From assembly GCF_910596095.1 (NCBI RefSeq), contig NC_056550.1, positions 29,220,199 through 29,284,198 on the forward strand: a stretch of DNA of 64,000 bases. The letters run 5' to 3'. A program made the position numbers and the translations under genes. Positions 11,004 through 23,975 of the stretch are shown one piece after another (position 1 is the stretch's first letter; every line of letters starts with the position of its first letter). The notes beneath the pieces were generated by a model. The model did no database searches, was not told the origin of the DNA, and was given only the letters and a program-made list of their open reading frames with translations. The DNA comes from Thunnus maccoyii. Lineage: Eukaryota; Chordata; Actinopteri; Scombriformes; Scombridae.

Positions 11004-13638
11004 TTATATCTGACAAATGATGTAAGCATTCAGAGAGCAATCTTGTGACACTCGCCAGACGCCGTTTTCTGACAGCATGGTGCAGCCCGTATCCCCGACA
11101 GATCCGTTTGGCTGCCCTTCACCCCATTTGGTGAAGGTCAGACGACGGTTTTTCATATCTGTCTCAAAATGACCCTCTGCTTTTTTATTGTTGACATAGA
11201 TCCAGACCATTTTGTCCACTTCACCAAACAGCTGAGTCAGTGCGCTGTTCTCCTCCTCGTTCCTGGGCAAAGCCAGCTCTAAGTCTTGTTGGGAGCAGAA
11301 CTCCATGGCCTGGGAGAAAGAGCCTCTCTCCTTGTTTGACACAAAGTATTTCTGACCAACTCTCCGGACAAAGTCGTGGTTCACAGCTGAAAAAAAGAAA
11401 ACAACATGCCTGATATCAGAAATATATGGAACCCCCCCAAACATAATATTCTTTTATCTTGTGCACATAACATATGGATATTGCTGGCACAAGTGATCCA
11501 TTTTGTTTGCTCCAGTAATTATCTTGTGGACACGACATGCAATCTTGTGAGCACAAGATAATAACTTAGAAACCAATACTCTGAAGTTGTGATGAACAAG
11601 ATAAAACATATCATCTCTCTATATACAAACAGATACATTAATATTAGTGAAGCCAACTATTGCAACATTTCACTTTCTCAGACAACAAGACGGGATAATC
11701 ATACATCAGAAATACTTCACTTCCTGTAACACTCACTTGTAGTTCTTGAATATGATACTTACCCAGCTCCAACTTAGAAAAGCTTTTCTTTAAGGCTTCA
11801 AGGTCCTGGTCAACAAAGTCAAGTAGATCTGGATCAAACAAATTAAATACAGTTACTGCCAATAAGTTGGACCTCACATCTGTCACCAGATTGTTACAGA
11901 TGACAATGACAGACAGTCATTCATTTTTACTGACCATGACAGTAGACCAAAGCTAGTAAACCAATCACACATGGACACAATAGCAGGTACACCTTACAAT
12001 ATAATACAATCCAATACAAAGGCCTTCAATATCTTCTGCCTGTATTAAGTGTACACACTTTTTGTGCAAGATTTGTGTTGAAATTTGAGGTCTGAAATGA
12101 CTCAACGATTAACAGAAAATTCATTAAAACCCATTTTACATTGATGAATCGTTTGGTCATTTATCAAACAAAATCATAACTGGTTAATTCCTTGATGCCA
12201 GTGTCTCTGACTGAATAAAGACAATTAAATATTACATTAAGCTGCATTAAGCTGGGGGACTTGCAAGAGACAATTATTAAAAAGAAGAAGATATCCTGAC
12301 TTTTAGTTCCAATATAGGTCAACCTCCAAAAATACTGAAACTCTCACTTCTCACAGTACAACTCAGTGTGTCTTTAATTAGACCCTCTGTGCCTGATCAA
12401 TGCCCACATCTTTCAAATTCCAAGTCCTCAGTTTGTAACAGGCTCTCTGATAAACATCTGAAATTAGAAACCAAGATAACCCTGATGACATTCCCTGTTA
12501 TTTTCTCAGACTTTTCAATGCCCCTTTTAAACACATGTAACTGTTTTCACAGACTGTGTAGTACTTATCGTGATGAGGACACTGATCTCCATGTGTAAAA
12601 TTGGGGGTGTACCTCTATAAATGCATTGTATTTTAATATTTACATACTATGGCCTCAAAATATAACCAAGTTGAAGTAATATCACACAGAATCAACCTAA
12701 ACAAAAATCAAACAGTCAAGCTTCAGGACGGTATTGTTGCTGAACTGAATTCGTACATGTGTTTACCTTTCTGTGTGTGTTTGTGTGTTTACACATTATC
12801 TGACTAGACTCGTGTGTTCATGCGTTCTGAAATTTGCTTTAGATGTACTATTACTGCATCCTGCATTTTAGGAAAAAGACAAACTGTAATTGTTCAGCTG
12901 ATGAAAATAAATTCAGTACAATTTATATATATATTGTTTAAAGTTTAAGAAGTTATATAACCTCGTCCACACATTACAGCAGGTCCATCATGTCCATCAG
13001 CTCCAGGAGGTCCAGCAGGTCCCACCTCTCCTTGTTCCACAAAAGAGCAGGGAAAGAGACATAAAACAAGAGTCATAATACATAGCAAAGATTATGCTTG
13101 TTGTTTATTTGAAAAAAAAATCTATGGATGAAAAATTGACATAATTGCAATGCTCAGATGATTAGGGGGGGGAAATGACAGTATTTAGCCTGAGCATGGT
13201 GCCAGAGGAAAAGCCATGCTGTAACCTGAAGTCATAAGGGTTTATCCTCTGATTAGCATGAATGTATTCAGAGATTTGAATATCAGTCTTCTGTGACAGC
13301 TGACACACACACAGAGTGAAGAATAAGGAAGGTGACATGAAAGGATCTGGGGAGGTTTGAGAGAGGTTTCAGGATTGTAGCTAAAAGCAAACTCATCTGT
13401 CTGTCCAACTGGTAGGGTTGCCAGATTGTAGAAAACAAATCATTGAAATGTAGACCTAATGTTGTAAGGAGCATGATAGCAGTGAAGTTGCACCCACACC
13501 AGGTTTCCCAGGAGATTTTGTCTCACCTGGGGGACCAGGAGGACCAGGAGGACCAGGAGGACCTGGAGGACCTGGAAGCTGACTGTAGCCAACAGGAGCC
13601 ATCAGGCAGAGGACGCAGAGCAGGAGACACAGCCTCAT
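11004..13638 (-). CDS. Mannose-binding-lectin-type collectin, gene 1
   Basis: Coding exons are 13638-13527, 13030-12962, 11828-11763 and 11386-11004; all introns are GT-AG and all junctions phase 1, giving 209 residues. Residues 1-20 (MRLCLLLCVLCLMAPVGYSQ) are a signal peptide. Then come 11 Gly-X-Y triplets: five GPP, then six from exon 2 (GEVGPAGPPGADGHDGPA). VMCGR follows, with a Cys at the collagen-neck border. Next are a coiled-coil neck (DLLDFVDQDLEALKKSFSKL) and a C-type lectin domain (83-209) with four Cys (113, 184, 199, 207). The family is a secreted oligomeric pattern-recognition lectin that activates complement through MASPs. Unusually, QPN (174-176) replaces EPN or QPD, WND is absent (WRVSQDC instead), and N176-G-S is a glycosylation sequon. 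The collagen region is short for an MBL. Confidence 0.93.
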
Positions 13639-14095
13639 CTTGTGAATGCAGAACTTCCACGACTTATTCTGGTTGCAGAAAGCGAGCAAGATTTTCTGAT
13701 GCAGTGATTAGAAAAACATTACTTAAACATTACTGGTAACCTGTTTGTCTTTGTAATCAGTAATACATCCCACTGGAATCAAAATGTTCTTAAACATATT
13801 CTCTGAGTACATATTTGAAATATAGTTAAGGATTTTCCTATTTTCAGGCCCCACAAGGAATAGTATTTCATCATAATTTACATCCATTAATTTAAAGTCT
13901 ATAAAATTAAATCAAAGGTGTTCTGCTCAGTCTGTAGCAAAGTAAGAATTACCACTTCATTACAAATGATATGACTCTAATAGTTCCAGCTGGTTGTGAT
14001 ACTTCAGGAAAAACTGATGAAATTTTCAGGGCAATTAAAGCATCTCAATAACACTAAATCTAGTACCAAAACGTAATAAACAGAAAGGAACTCAC

Positions 14096-14370
14096 CGTAT
14101 AAACCAGGAGTGATCTGCAGGATATTCCACTTTTTTACTGCCTCCAAAGAAAAATGACCAAGAATGTGTTTCGAGCTTATGTGTGAGAAACTTAGTCCAG
14201 AGTGAACAACGGATGTCGTGGTTTATGTTGATGATATCATGTGGTATATGATACAGAAGATAGAAGAAAAGCTGAGTCTTAGAGCCCCCTTCAAGTTTAA
14301 CCAGCAGTTCTGTGAGACTGCAGAGCTTATTGTGGAAGGATTTCCTTTCAAATGAACTCACAAACAATAT
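14096..14370 (-). other. Candidate 5' untranslated exon of collectin gene 1
   Basis: On the minus strand a GTGAGT splice donor (TTTATACG then gtgagt, exon end 14096) lies about 460 bp upstream of the start codon. The block is conserved in copy 2 (from 31282) and copy 3 (from 52249). MBL-type genes often have a non-coding first exon. The upstream limit and any promoter are not defined by sequence alone. Confidence 0.35.
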
Positions 14371-16950
14371 TTCTCTATAATTAAATAAATAATAAATTAC
14401 AAGTACGTTAACACACTGTACAGTACATCAGGGGCGCCGGATTCATTACAGAAGTGCGGGGGCCAAAAAGTTTCTGTGTGTGTGTGTTTCGCGGACACAG
14501 ACGCACTCCACATGTGCGCACTAATAAACATGGTTGCAACTTGATAACTTTCCAGAGTTGTGAATATTACTGCTGTGCAGTGTTTTTCTGATCAGTCTTT
14601 AAACCCAATAATCTGTTACTCTAACCTGCTGCTGGATCATATTTCATCGTCTCACCGACACTTTAAACAACACGCCTGCACCAACGCAGCCCCTTATTGT
14701 TTTACACAGGACTGCTTTTTCACCATGAGGGCTTCTTTATTACAAACAATTCTATCATACAAACCTGGAATCTGTGTAACAGCTGATCTCTTCATATAAA
14801 GTCAATGGTGTGGATTAGTAGCAGAACACTGAACATTAATTACCGTCAGGTCCTGACTGATCCTTTTAATGAAGTTACCGTTGTTGTGCCACGTGCGTAA
14901 ATGCGCACATCACTCTGTCAATTTAAAGATGCACTTATCGTTTCTGCTGCTGTGGGATGCTGCAGGTGTTTAATAAAGTCAAAGGAAAGAATCTGATGCA
15001 CAGCAGCTGTGAGCAACAAACAGAACATCAGTACTGATGTTTCTGCGAAATCCCGGATACAATCAGTGACACCTGAACAACATTAATGTTAAATCCAGAC
15101 ATTAATCTGACACGTCTCAGACCTGCCTGAGTCATATCAATAACTGTATTTTGACATTTGGCATTTCAGTAGATTATGTTATAGATGCGAAATAATAGAG
15201 AAGTAAAAGAAGCAAAAGGAAGTTGGTTTGTGATTGTGGAGAGCTCTGTGTGCGCGCATCTCTGCTAATTGAAGCCGCGCAATTTGAGGCTTTTGTGCTC
15301 TCTGCAGTTTTCATTATGGACCGATCTGTGTGCTGAAATGTGACTAAAGCCTGAAACACTAGAAACAGCAACTTCACTGCCTGTAATACATCAATGGCCT
15401 GTATGCATCTTCTTATGTGCACCGCCATATTTCTCCCTCTCCTCCTGTCGCTCCACATTAAGTTCCACTCTGTTACATTAAAATACCGGTTTTGAGGAGC
15501 ACAAATATACGGGGCTCACACCATCCGGGGCTGAAGCAGTGGCAGCCCTGGACCCAAAGCTTTGGCACCGCGCTCACAGCTGTTGTGTTCACCAATGAAA
15601 TGCGCACTTTCTACCGTAAGTGTTGCAATATAGGGGCATTTGAGGGGACACAGTGGGGAGCCAATGGCCCCCTACTTCCGGCGCCAGTGCAGTACATACA
15701 TGCAGTCACTTTAACATCAAACTGAGATATGAATTCTCTCCTTATGTAAAGATATATAATCAATGAAGATACTGCAGCTATTTTGTATATTTTTCAAAAC
15801 AGCCGATGTTACTGTAGGAGACATGCTGTCACATTCTGTGATGCGCTATTGATTTAATATTGAACATATTTGTGGTGACTTCACGTAAGATTGAAGGTGC
15901 TTCACATGACAGTAGAGTAGCTGAAATACATAAATGTAAGACTTTTCTCTTGGGTTTTTATTTTCCATTTTTCAACAAGCACACTTATCGTTGTATGTAG
16001 CCTATCATTAGCAATTCAAACCACACTGTCGCCACATTTAACATGAGGGAGGACTGTACAATTGTTATGGAATTTTCCATCATTAGGGGTTACAAGTTGG
16101 GTTACATTGGGTCAAGCTTGGCCTTGAGGTCACAATGTAATTCTTAAGCAGTCTCCTTGAGACTCCAGCTGTCTGTGATGTTTTGGGGAGGGCAGAAACC
16201 TCTCTGATAGAGGGTGTATCAGCATTGCCATGGTTACCAAGGTCAGAGGAGGCTTTCCTTGACAACACAGATAGGTGGATGACACAGTCAGATATTCACA
16301 CCAAAACTGCTGACATTCCATGCAACGTGACAAACCAATGAGACTAATTTTTCATATTGTAGGCTGATAAAGACTAGGACTCGGACCATCAGAGGACAGA
16401 ACGGAAAGAGACAGCACCGGAGTAGAACACTCTGGTGTTTACTGTTTTCAGTTCTCCGCTTGGCCAAGTGCTTCGATAAACATTCTCAACTTTAAGACAT
16501 CAAGGGCTTGTGTGCACTTTTCTCCACTGAGGTGCTGACCATCGCTCAGAAGTATCCACAACAACAGTTAAAGAGTTTGTGCATTACTGCTGCCACCAAC
16601 TGTCACCAAGTCAGTAGAATAACGTGAAACCAGTAGAAGGACTGTGTTGTGTAAGTGGCAACTACCACGGCTTGAGGCTGAAGTCAATGCGGAAGCACCT
16701 TACAGGTTTGGACACTCATAGCAGATTTGATGTCTGCTGTGTGGGCATTGATTGACAGCTGTGATTGACAGTTGGCTCACCTGCTGCTCTCCCCAGCTCT
16801 GGGACTCACACTGAGTCGGACTATTGTGACGATATTTCACTAAGTTTAATGTTACTTAATAATGATACCTGCCCTGTTAGCATAATTTAGCTAAAGAAGC
16901 TAACTTAAGCCCAAGTGTGCACCACACTGTATTTCTCAGGGGGTGGGGGG
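14371..16950. other. Non-coding inter-gene segment, copy 1
   Basis: No credible gene was seen. At 15500/15503 this copy has the uninterrupted site into which a full-length L2 LINE was inserted in copy 2. From about 16570 the copy lacks a 53-bp segment present in copy 2 at 38606-38658. Confidence 0.6.
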
Positions 16951-17732
16951 TAGGGCTGTAGTCTCCTGGTCGACTAGTTGATTAGTTGGTCGATATGCTC
17001 TCGTCACACTAAATATTTATTGGTCGAATAATCTCTGTGTTACTGTAATAAGGAGAGAAATGCTACATCAGTAGCCTTCCAGGATTAATCCATTATTTCC
17101 TGCGGAGGGAGGGACAGACTAACAAATTACCTGTGAAAACAACGGGGGTGTATTCAAAACACCCCCGTTGTTTTCACAACTTTTAACTCTTCCAACTTAA
17201 CGGAGACTGCTGGGTCTAACTGGACTCAACGTTTACTGAATCAGCGTTTCTCCTGTAATAATATTGACGAACCCCCGCCAGGCCAAAAGATATTTTCTAA
17301 TGCCAAAAATAACGCTAAATATCGGTAGCATATCTCCGTTTAGGAATAGGGCAATGCTTAGAATGTTTGTGTAGCGAGCAGGAAAGAGTGGCAGGAAACT
17401 GGCGGTGGATGCGAGCGGAGCAGAGGAAAAGGTTAGCAGTAAGTTGTCGGTCTGGTAGTAAATGTACAGAACAGACTACAGTCTAACAGTTAATACATGC
17501 TAAAAAGTCACGTCTGTTGTTTTTCCAAGTGCTGGAAAAGTGAAGGGAGTTAGCTCCAAAGTTAGCAACAATAGGTTAGCCTAACCTGAAGAGGCAAAAC
17601 GGAGAAATGTGAGTTCACTGTGCACTCTGCCCCATTACTTCACCCCCCCAACCCACCCACGAATAATCGATTAGTTGAAGATAATAAACGATTTCAGTTG
17701 ACCAAGATTTTATTTGGTTGACTACAGCCCTA
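16951..17732. mobile_element. Short hAT-like element (TAGGGCTGTAGTC ends), copy 1
   Basis: It starts TAGGGCTGTAGTC with a TGGTCGACTA motif, and ends with the imperfect complement GGTTGACTACAGCCCTA. No coding capacity is seen. Inside is a near-perfect hairpin at 17133-17177 (stem GTGAAAACAACGGGGGTGT). It is present at the corresponding place in copy 2 (39033-39836), so it predates that duplication. Confidence 0.75.
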
Positions 17733-17919
17733 CTGGGGTGTGTTTCCAGAGCGTGAAAGGCAACACCCCACACTCCTTACTTAGAAGGTCCTGGCTCCAA
17801 ACAGAAAATATCACGCCGACCGTTAACTGCAATTCTTGGCTTGGCTTCAAAATGGCTCCAATGCAAATCAATGAGTGACATCACACCTTGCTGCGTCCAT
17901 CTTTATATACAGTCTATGG

Positions 17920-18282
17920 CAGTGGTAGGCAAATAATGGCCCATTGGCTAAATCTGGGCCCCCAGCAGAAATGATTGGCCTCGTAACGAAAGCTGAAGCT
18001 TTCCCTTTTTCTTTCACATCATTTTTCATAAATCTGCAGTAGATAATGATGTAAACAATAAATATGACCTGGTAACCTCTTATGAAGTTAAAGGATACGT
18101 AACACCCGTACACAACTGTAGGATAAAGTCCCGGCATGTTTCGAATGAAGACAGCACAAGCCTCAAACAACAGATCAGCTCTTTTTTCAACACCCAAGGA
18201 ATGCTGGTCCATAAAGTGAGAGCCAGAACCAGACCATCTAAACAACCTCCTGCAAACAGAAAGAATCAGATAAGGAACCCCC
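17920..18282. mobile_element. hAT-like end (CAGTGGTAGGCAAA) and unit end, copy 1
   Basis: CAGTGGTAGGCAAATAATGG resembles the terminus of hAT-Charlie-type elements, followed by the usual GGGCCC-rich stretch. A similar end is at 63868, outside the array. The far end was not located. The preceding ATCTTTATATACAGTCTATGG is another dispersed fish repeat motif. The equivalent in copy 2 starts at 40024. Confidence 0.5.
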
Positions 18283-19752
18283 CATCTCCTGCATGGTCAC
18301 CAAACCAGACCACTGACCCAAACTATCTTTGATCTGTCAAGCTTCAAGAGCCAGCAAGATAGGAAGACCAATTCACACCCCAGTGTAAATTAAGAGCACC
18401 ATTTTGATAAACAACCCCCACCAAAGAGCCAGACACACACAGAGACGAACTGGCACCAAACTTTAATCCCACTGTGGATTTTGATTCAGGACTTGAGTGA
18501 CCAACCCAAGAACTGATCACTGGGCAAACCAGCATAAGACACAAGACATGCTGCACTATATGCCATGCCCATTCGCACACACACATGCATACACACACGC
18601 TCACACACACACACACACACACACACCCTCAAATGACATGGACCTCTGCTGTTTGCAGTCAGATCAAGAAGAACAAAGGACCGTGAAACCCATGGACTTA
18701 CAAATGTAGTTTTGGATCCTGTGTAAGGATAATTGTATCCCCATAAAATCATAAAGATATTTGAGTGCACAAATTCCTACATATTTTGGTGGAGAATGCG
18801 GGCAAGGTTTAAACTGATTTGCAATCACAACAAGCACTTGTATCAGGTTCATATATTACATTCTGTTTATTACTGTGCTGTGGCTTAAAGTCTGTTACTG
18901 TTTTGCTGCATAAAATGAGAGTGATCTCAGAGTCAATTGAGAAACAGGCCTGGACAGGATCCCATACAAGGGGTAAGCAGACCCCAGTCTAACAGCCAAT
19001 GTCCAAAAGGACACATAGAGGATAAGTAACTGCAGTCGTTATGTTTAGCAGACAATAAGGTTGTCTGTCAGTTAAGGGGTATGTAAGGACAGATTCGGGC
19101 GAGATTCCTCGTCTATTAAGTCCTAGGGCCCTTCTTTATTAGCCAGCTTGAATGTATACTACGAGTCTCTAGTTCATTACAAGACTGTGCTATATACTCC
19201 CCTTGACCATTAGCTTTGCTGTTTAATGGTTACTCTCTGTACTAGCTCAGGAAAAGAAAAGGCTAGACAGGAAAGCATAGAACACATGCAGAAGCTGTGT
19301 AATGCTGTGTGGCTAGAATTTAGCCTTATTTGGGAGTTTTAGTTCTTCTGATCCGTCGTGATCTGGAGTGACAATTTCTAGAGTGCATGCATTGGTAAAG
19401 TGAGTGTAGACTCATTTTGATTAATGAAGCAACTTTGAGAGTGGTGTTGCCATTTCTTAATGGCAATTTTGCATGGCATTTAACTTGCCTCTATGCTAAT
19501 TCTGTCTTGTAGTGATTCCAAGAATTGCTTACTTTTCAGTACTCAGAAATTTGCACACTGTAACCCATAGCCTAGCGCTGATACAAGCATTCAGTGCTAG
19601 TGTCTCACCACAAGCTTAAAGGTCCAGTGTGTAATATGTGTGGTATTTAGCAGCCTCTAACGGTGAGGTTCTAGATTGAAGCACTCCCTAAGACTTTGGA
19701 GAGGTTCCAGAAGCTACGGTGGCCTTCAAGGACAAGAAGCTATTTGCTGAAG

Positions 19753-22700
19753 ATGTCATCGTCCACTACAACTTAGTTATTTAGTCTATAGTACTATAGG
19801 TTATAGTACTTTAGGTTATAGCTCACAAGCATTAAGCTGGTTTAAGTCCTATTTATCAGACCGATTTCAGTTTGTACATGTTAATGATGAATCCTCTGTG
19901 AAGGCAAAAGTTAGACACGGAGTTCCACAAGGTTCTGTACTTGGACCAATTCTATTCACCTTATATATGCTTCCTTTAGGTAATATTATTTGGAAACACT
20001 CCATAAATTTTCAGTGTTACGCAGATGATACCCAATTATATTTATCAGTGAAGCCAGATGAACCCAATCAGTTAAACAAACTCCAAACATGCCTTAACGA
20101 CATAAAGACCTGGATGACCTGCAATTTTCTACTACTAAATTCAGATAAAACTGAAGTTATTGTGCTTGGCCCTAAACACCTTAGAAACACATTATCTAAT
20201 GATATAGCTACTCTGGATGGCATTACCCTGGCCTCCAGCACCACCGTAAGGAATCTGGGAGTTATCTTTGATCAGGATATGTCCTTTAACTCCCACATAA
20301 ATCAAATCTCAAGGACTGCCTTTTTTCACTTACGTAATATCACAAAAATCAGGCACATCCTGTCCCAAAAAGATGCAGAAAAACTAGTTCACGCATTTGT
20401 TACTTCTAGGCTGGATTATTGCAATTCCTTATTATCAGGCTGCCCTAACAAGTCTCTAAAGACTCTCCAGCTGGTCCAGAATGCAGCTGCACGTGTATTG
20501 ACTAAAACTAGAAAAAGAGCCCACATTTCTCCCATTTTAGCTTCACTACATTGGCTTCCTGTAAAATCTAGAATAGAATTTAAAATCCTTCTCCTAACTT
20601 ACAAAGCCCTTAATGATCAGGCACCATCATATCTTGAAGAGCTCATAATACTGTATTATCCCACTAGAACACTGCGCTCCCAGTATGCAGGCTTACTGGT
20701 GGTCCCTACAGTCTTTAAAAGTAGAATGGGAGGCAGAGCCTTCAGCTATCAGGCTCCTCTCCTGTGGAACCATCTACCGGATTCAGTCCGGGGTGCAGAC
20801 ACCCTCTCTATGTTTAAGAGTAGGCTTAAAACTTTCCTTTTTGATAAAGCTTATAGTTAGGGCCGACCAGGCTCGCCTTGGATCAGCCCTTAGTTATGCT
20901 GCTATAGGCCTAGACTGCTGGGGGACTTCCCATGATGCACTGAGCTCCTCTCTCCTCCTCCTCCTCTCCATCTGTATGCATTCATGCAACATCAATGCAT
21001 GTCACTAACTTTGCTTCTTCCTCTGAGTTCTTTGTGCTTTCTCATCTCACAGGAAAACCTGGGTCCCGGTCCTTCACAGTCCTGATGGCATCCTTCCCCG
21101 TCTATTGATGCTTATGCTTGTTGTTGTTGTTGTGATTGTTGCTCTCCTGTCCCCCCTCCCCCTTTCCCTCTCTCTTTCTCTCTCTCAACCCAACCGGTCA
21201 AAGCAGATGGCCGCCCACCAAGAGCCGGGGTCTGCTTGAGGTTTCTACCCGTTAAAGGGGAGTTTTTCCTTACCGCTGTCGCCAAGTGCTTGCTCATGGG
21301 GGAATTGTTGGGTCTCTGTAAATTAAAGAGTACGGTCTTGACCTGCTCTATGTGAAAAGTGCCTTGAGATGACTTCTGTTGTGATATGGCGCTATATAAA
21401 TAAAAATTGATTGAATTGATTGAAGTAAGATAGAAATTATGAGTGTTTTATTGTTTTGGTAATACAAGCTAACATTAGCAACGTCATGCTAAACAAAACG
21501 TACCTTATTTTATTCTAAAGTTAGACATTATTGATAGCGAGATAGCGTTGGCAGGATAACGTTACATATTTGTTACATATATATTTTATTTATTATCCGT
21601 TCGCAGAGTCAAGTACTGGAGGTTAGAGGGAGAGGAAGGGGCCGAGTTAGCGGTGCTGCTGCAGGCAGGACCAGGCGAGGGAGGAGAGCAAACACCGACA
21701 CCGCAGAAGCAGGGGAAGAGGCTGGAAACCCTCCAAAGGGACCAAAGCGACTGAGGTTTGTGACGCTATTTATACAATTATTTTATCATATTCCTACTCG
21801 ATCTGCATGATATTAAAAATGCCAATACAACACAAAGTTGTATTTACATAGCAGCTCTTTGCTTTACATTACTGTAGTCTGTATAGTTTGATGTATTATC
21901 AGTGTAACGTGAGTCAGTAGCCCCTTTTACACAGCCCGTTCAAGGCGGGAATACTGCGCCTGTAATTCGCCTCGCTGTTCTGTTTAGCCCGTATTCAGAC
22001 CAAATCAGGTGGCGCAGTGCACAGCTGCAGGGTTGAAGAGGTGTGTGGGTGTATTTGTGCTTTAGAAGCTAACCGCTGTGAAACAATCAGAAAATAACCG
22101 TTTATTGATCTGATTCACCAGCTTCCTCACTAACGTTACTAGCGCCCCCTCTCTTCATTCACCCTCTAGCTCACTCGACCATAGCTGCTCTCTCTCTCTC
22201 TTTCTCTCGTCTTTTTAAAATGAGTCGGGAAGCCGATAGAAAAGTCTAACTTTACTTTTAACATTATCAAACGAAGAGAGATGTCCTCCCCTCGGATCCT
22301 CTTTACGGCTATAATGCGGGTTCTCTGTATAAAAGAGGCTACTGAAAACATCAGCGACACTACTGAATGATTATATAAATACTATATAGGAACAGTATCG
22401 AGCAGCAATATTTTGACTTTATTTAAAAATCATGTTATTGTTGTAGACATGTCTGGGAACACTGGACAGCCTACAATCCATATTCTGCACTACCATTACC
22501 ATATTTCCAACATATCATGAAACTTATAACCTATAAAGCCTTATCTGTGTTTTTCCTGTGTTTTATTTTTTCAGAAACTTCTTGAAGAGATGACCTTGGA
22601 GGAGCACAGGCAGCTCACCAGTGAACTGCTTCAGAGGCAGCCAGGGCTCATTTTTGATGCCTTGATGATGCATCAGTGCAGGCATGGTGTCCCACCGTTT

Positions 22701-23882
22701 GCTGGAGTGCCAGGGGTACCATGGTGTACTTGTAGTAACTGTACAGACATGCCTACGGACCGGGAGACGAAATGCTGTGGCCAGTACCCTGCAGATTGTG
22801 TGAGCCTAATACCGCACTTCCCCCAGTACTGTCTTGAAAATGCTTTTTATGCATTCACAGGTGGTACTGGGAGGACATTTTTGTATTTGGCCAAATCAGG
22901 AAGCCTGGGGTTGACAACCAGGAGTACCGTTATGCTGCCTATAGACATTTCATCTATTGACAGCATGGCTCTTTAGGCCAGGGAAACCGACTTGTCATCC
23001 CCACTTGCTGTGTTTGGAGGATCAGGGACAAGTTCCCTGGTCCTCCAAAGACATCACACTGGTTTCACACCTGGCCTCTGCGTTTCCCTCCTGGTCCTCT
23101 GGAATGTCCACACAGTATCTCAGGCACTCACACACCTGCCTGTTCATCATCAAGGCATCAAATCATCTCATATTTATTTGTTACATTTCTGATATTTTAT
23201 TTATTTTATACTTGTTCTATATATTTTCTATATTTATATATTTTCTGGATAATTATTAAACTTTTTGTTTATATATTCACATTTGTTCAACTTAACTGTG
23301 CAAGTTTACCAAATAAAAGATATTCATCAGATGTGCTGTGGTAACTGCAATGACAAACATATTAATATATACTTATACAATGACAGTATTTCCCTGCAGT
23401 CAGTATATTCTCATTACCACTTCCGCCATTAATTTATATTGTCATTATTTATATTTATAAAGCAACATAAAACAGTAGTGAAGTTGGAATACCACTGATC
23501 CTCAGAACAGGGCACTGTAGTACATGTTATGGATTAATTTTCATTGCCACTTCAGGTTATGTTAACTGTAATTCACTAGTTTTAACCACAAAATAAAAAT
23601 ATAAAAAACAACATTAAGAATAATGACATTTGTAATAAAAATATATCTTATTTGACAGAAACATTTTTGGACATCCTTTTCAATCTGGACAATGAAAGGA
23701 TAACATAAACATGCAGCTTTTACTGTTCAAACAAACATTTTGACAGCTTATTCTGTGTTCTTCAGAGTTGATTCTGATTAAGACAGAATAATCTATCAAA
23801 TCATTAGTCTGTTTGAACACTAAAAGCAGTGTGATTAAACTTATCTGATCCCCTTCCAGCATTCAAATTGCTGCACATATAA
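19753..23882 (+). pseudogene. P2X7-receptor intracellular-domain-like protein, degenerate (copy 2)
   Basis: Exons correspond to those of copy 1: 19753 onward, from 21607, 22575-23123 and 23860-23882. The first exon has lost its 3' half and donor by a deletion of about 50 bp and now runs into TAG. The large exon keeps WCTCSNCTDMP and [11 protein letters not shown] and shares the frame change (at about 22860) and the TGA (22958-22960) of copy 1. The donor after it has changed from GT to GC (23124-23125). An L2 LINE sits in intron 1. It is clearly not functional as a protein gene. Confidence 0.65.
19830..21422 (+). mobile_element. 5'-truncated L2-type LINE
   Basis: This insertion is absent from copy 1, where CTCACAAGTAAGATAG is continuous at 1830-1845. 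A short AAG direct repeat flanks it (19827-19829 and 21423-21425). It begins inside the reverse transcriptase and carries the intact motifs [14 protein letters not shown] and [10 protein letters not shown], then the C-terminal region. The reading frame ends at 20860. A conserved 3' untranslated region follows, finishing with GCGCTATATAAATAAA and TTGATTGAATTGATTGA. It is very similar to the full-length LINE at 32687, so both came from a recently active family. Confidence 0.93.
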
Positions 23883-23975
23883 TAGCTGACATGGGTCAGA
23901 CCAAAACCACACCAAAGGTATTCAGTTTACTGCTCTGGATGAAGATGCTCTCATGGCAGGAGCAACACCCATGAT

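Larger units (their letters stand above)
1..18282 (+). repeat. Tandem array unit, copy 1
   Basis: The sequence at position 1 recurs at 18283 and again at 40387 and can be followed nearly base for base for most of each unit. Copy 1 carries the P2X7-domain element (left end present), a complete Tc1 element, a complete Harbinger derivative and collectin gene 1. Compared with the other copies it lacks about 3.2 kb at 5889/5890 and about 0.3 kb at about 11607. The left edge is the window edge, so the unit may begin earlier. Confidence 0.93.

Noticed and set aside
10817-11020. Plus-strand frame downstream of collectin gene 1 (also 28064 and 48591)
   Set aside because: It lies in the 3' untranslated region and stop codon area of the collectin gene on the other strand. 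It stays open only because the copies are recent duplicates.
13283-13474. Minus-strand 63-residue frame in the collectin intron, identical in three copies
   Set aside because: It is in the intron between exons 1 and 2, without splice signals. Identity reflects the recent duplication.
13443-13739. Plus-strand frame with DQEDQEDQED repeats (also at 30629 and 51602)
   Set aside because: It is the antisense of the collagen GPP repeats of the collectin exon 1, with no splice signals or start context of its own.
17868-18245. 125-residue minus-strand frame (also 39972-40349)
   Set aside because: It overlaps dispersed repeat motifs (CAGTGGTAGGCAAA and ATATACAGTCTATGG) and has a composition like random AT-rich sequence.
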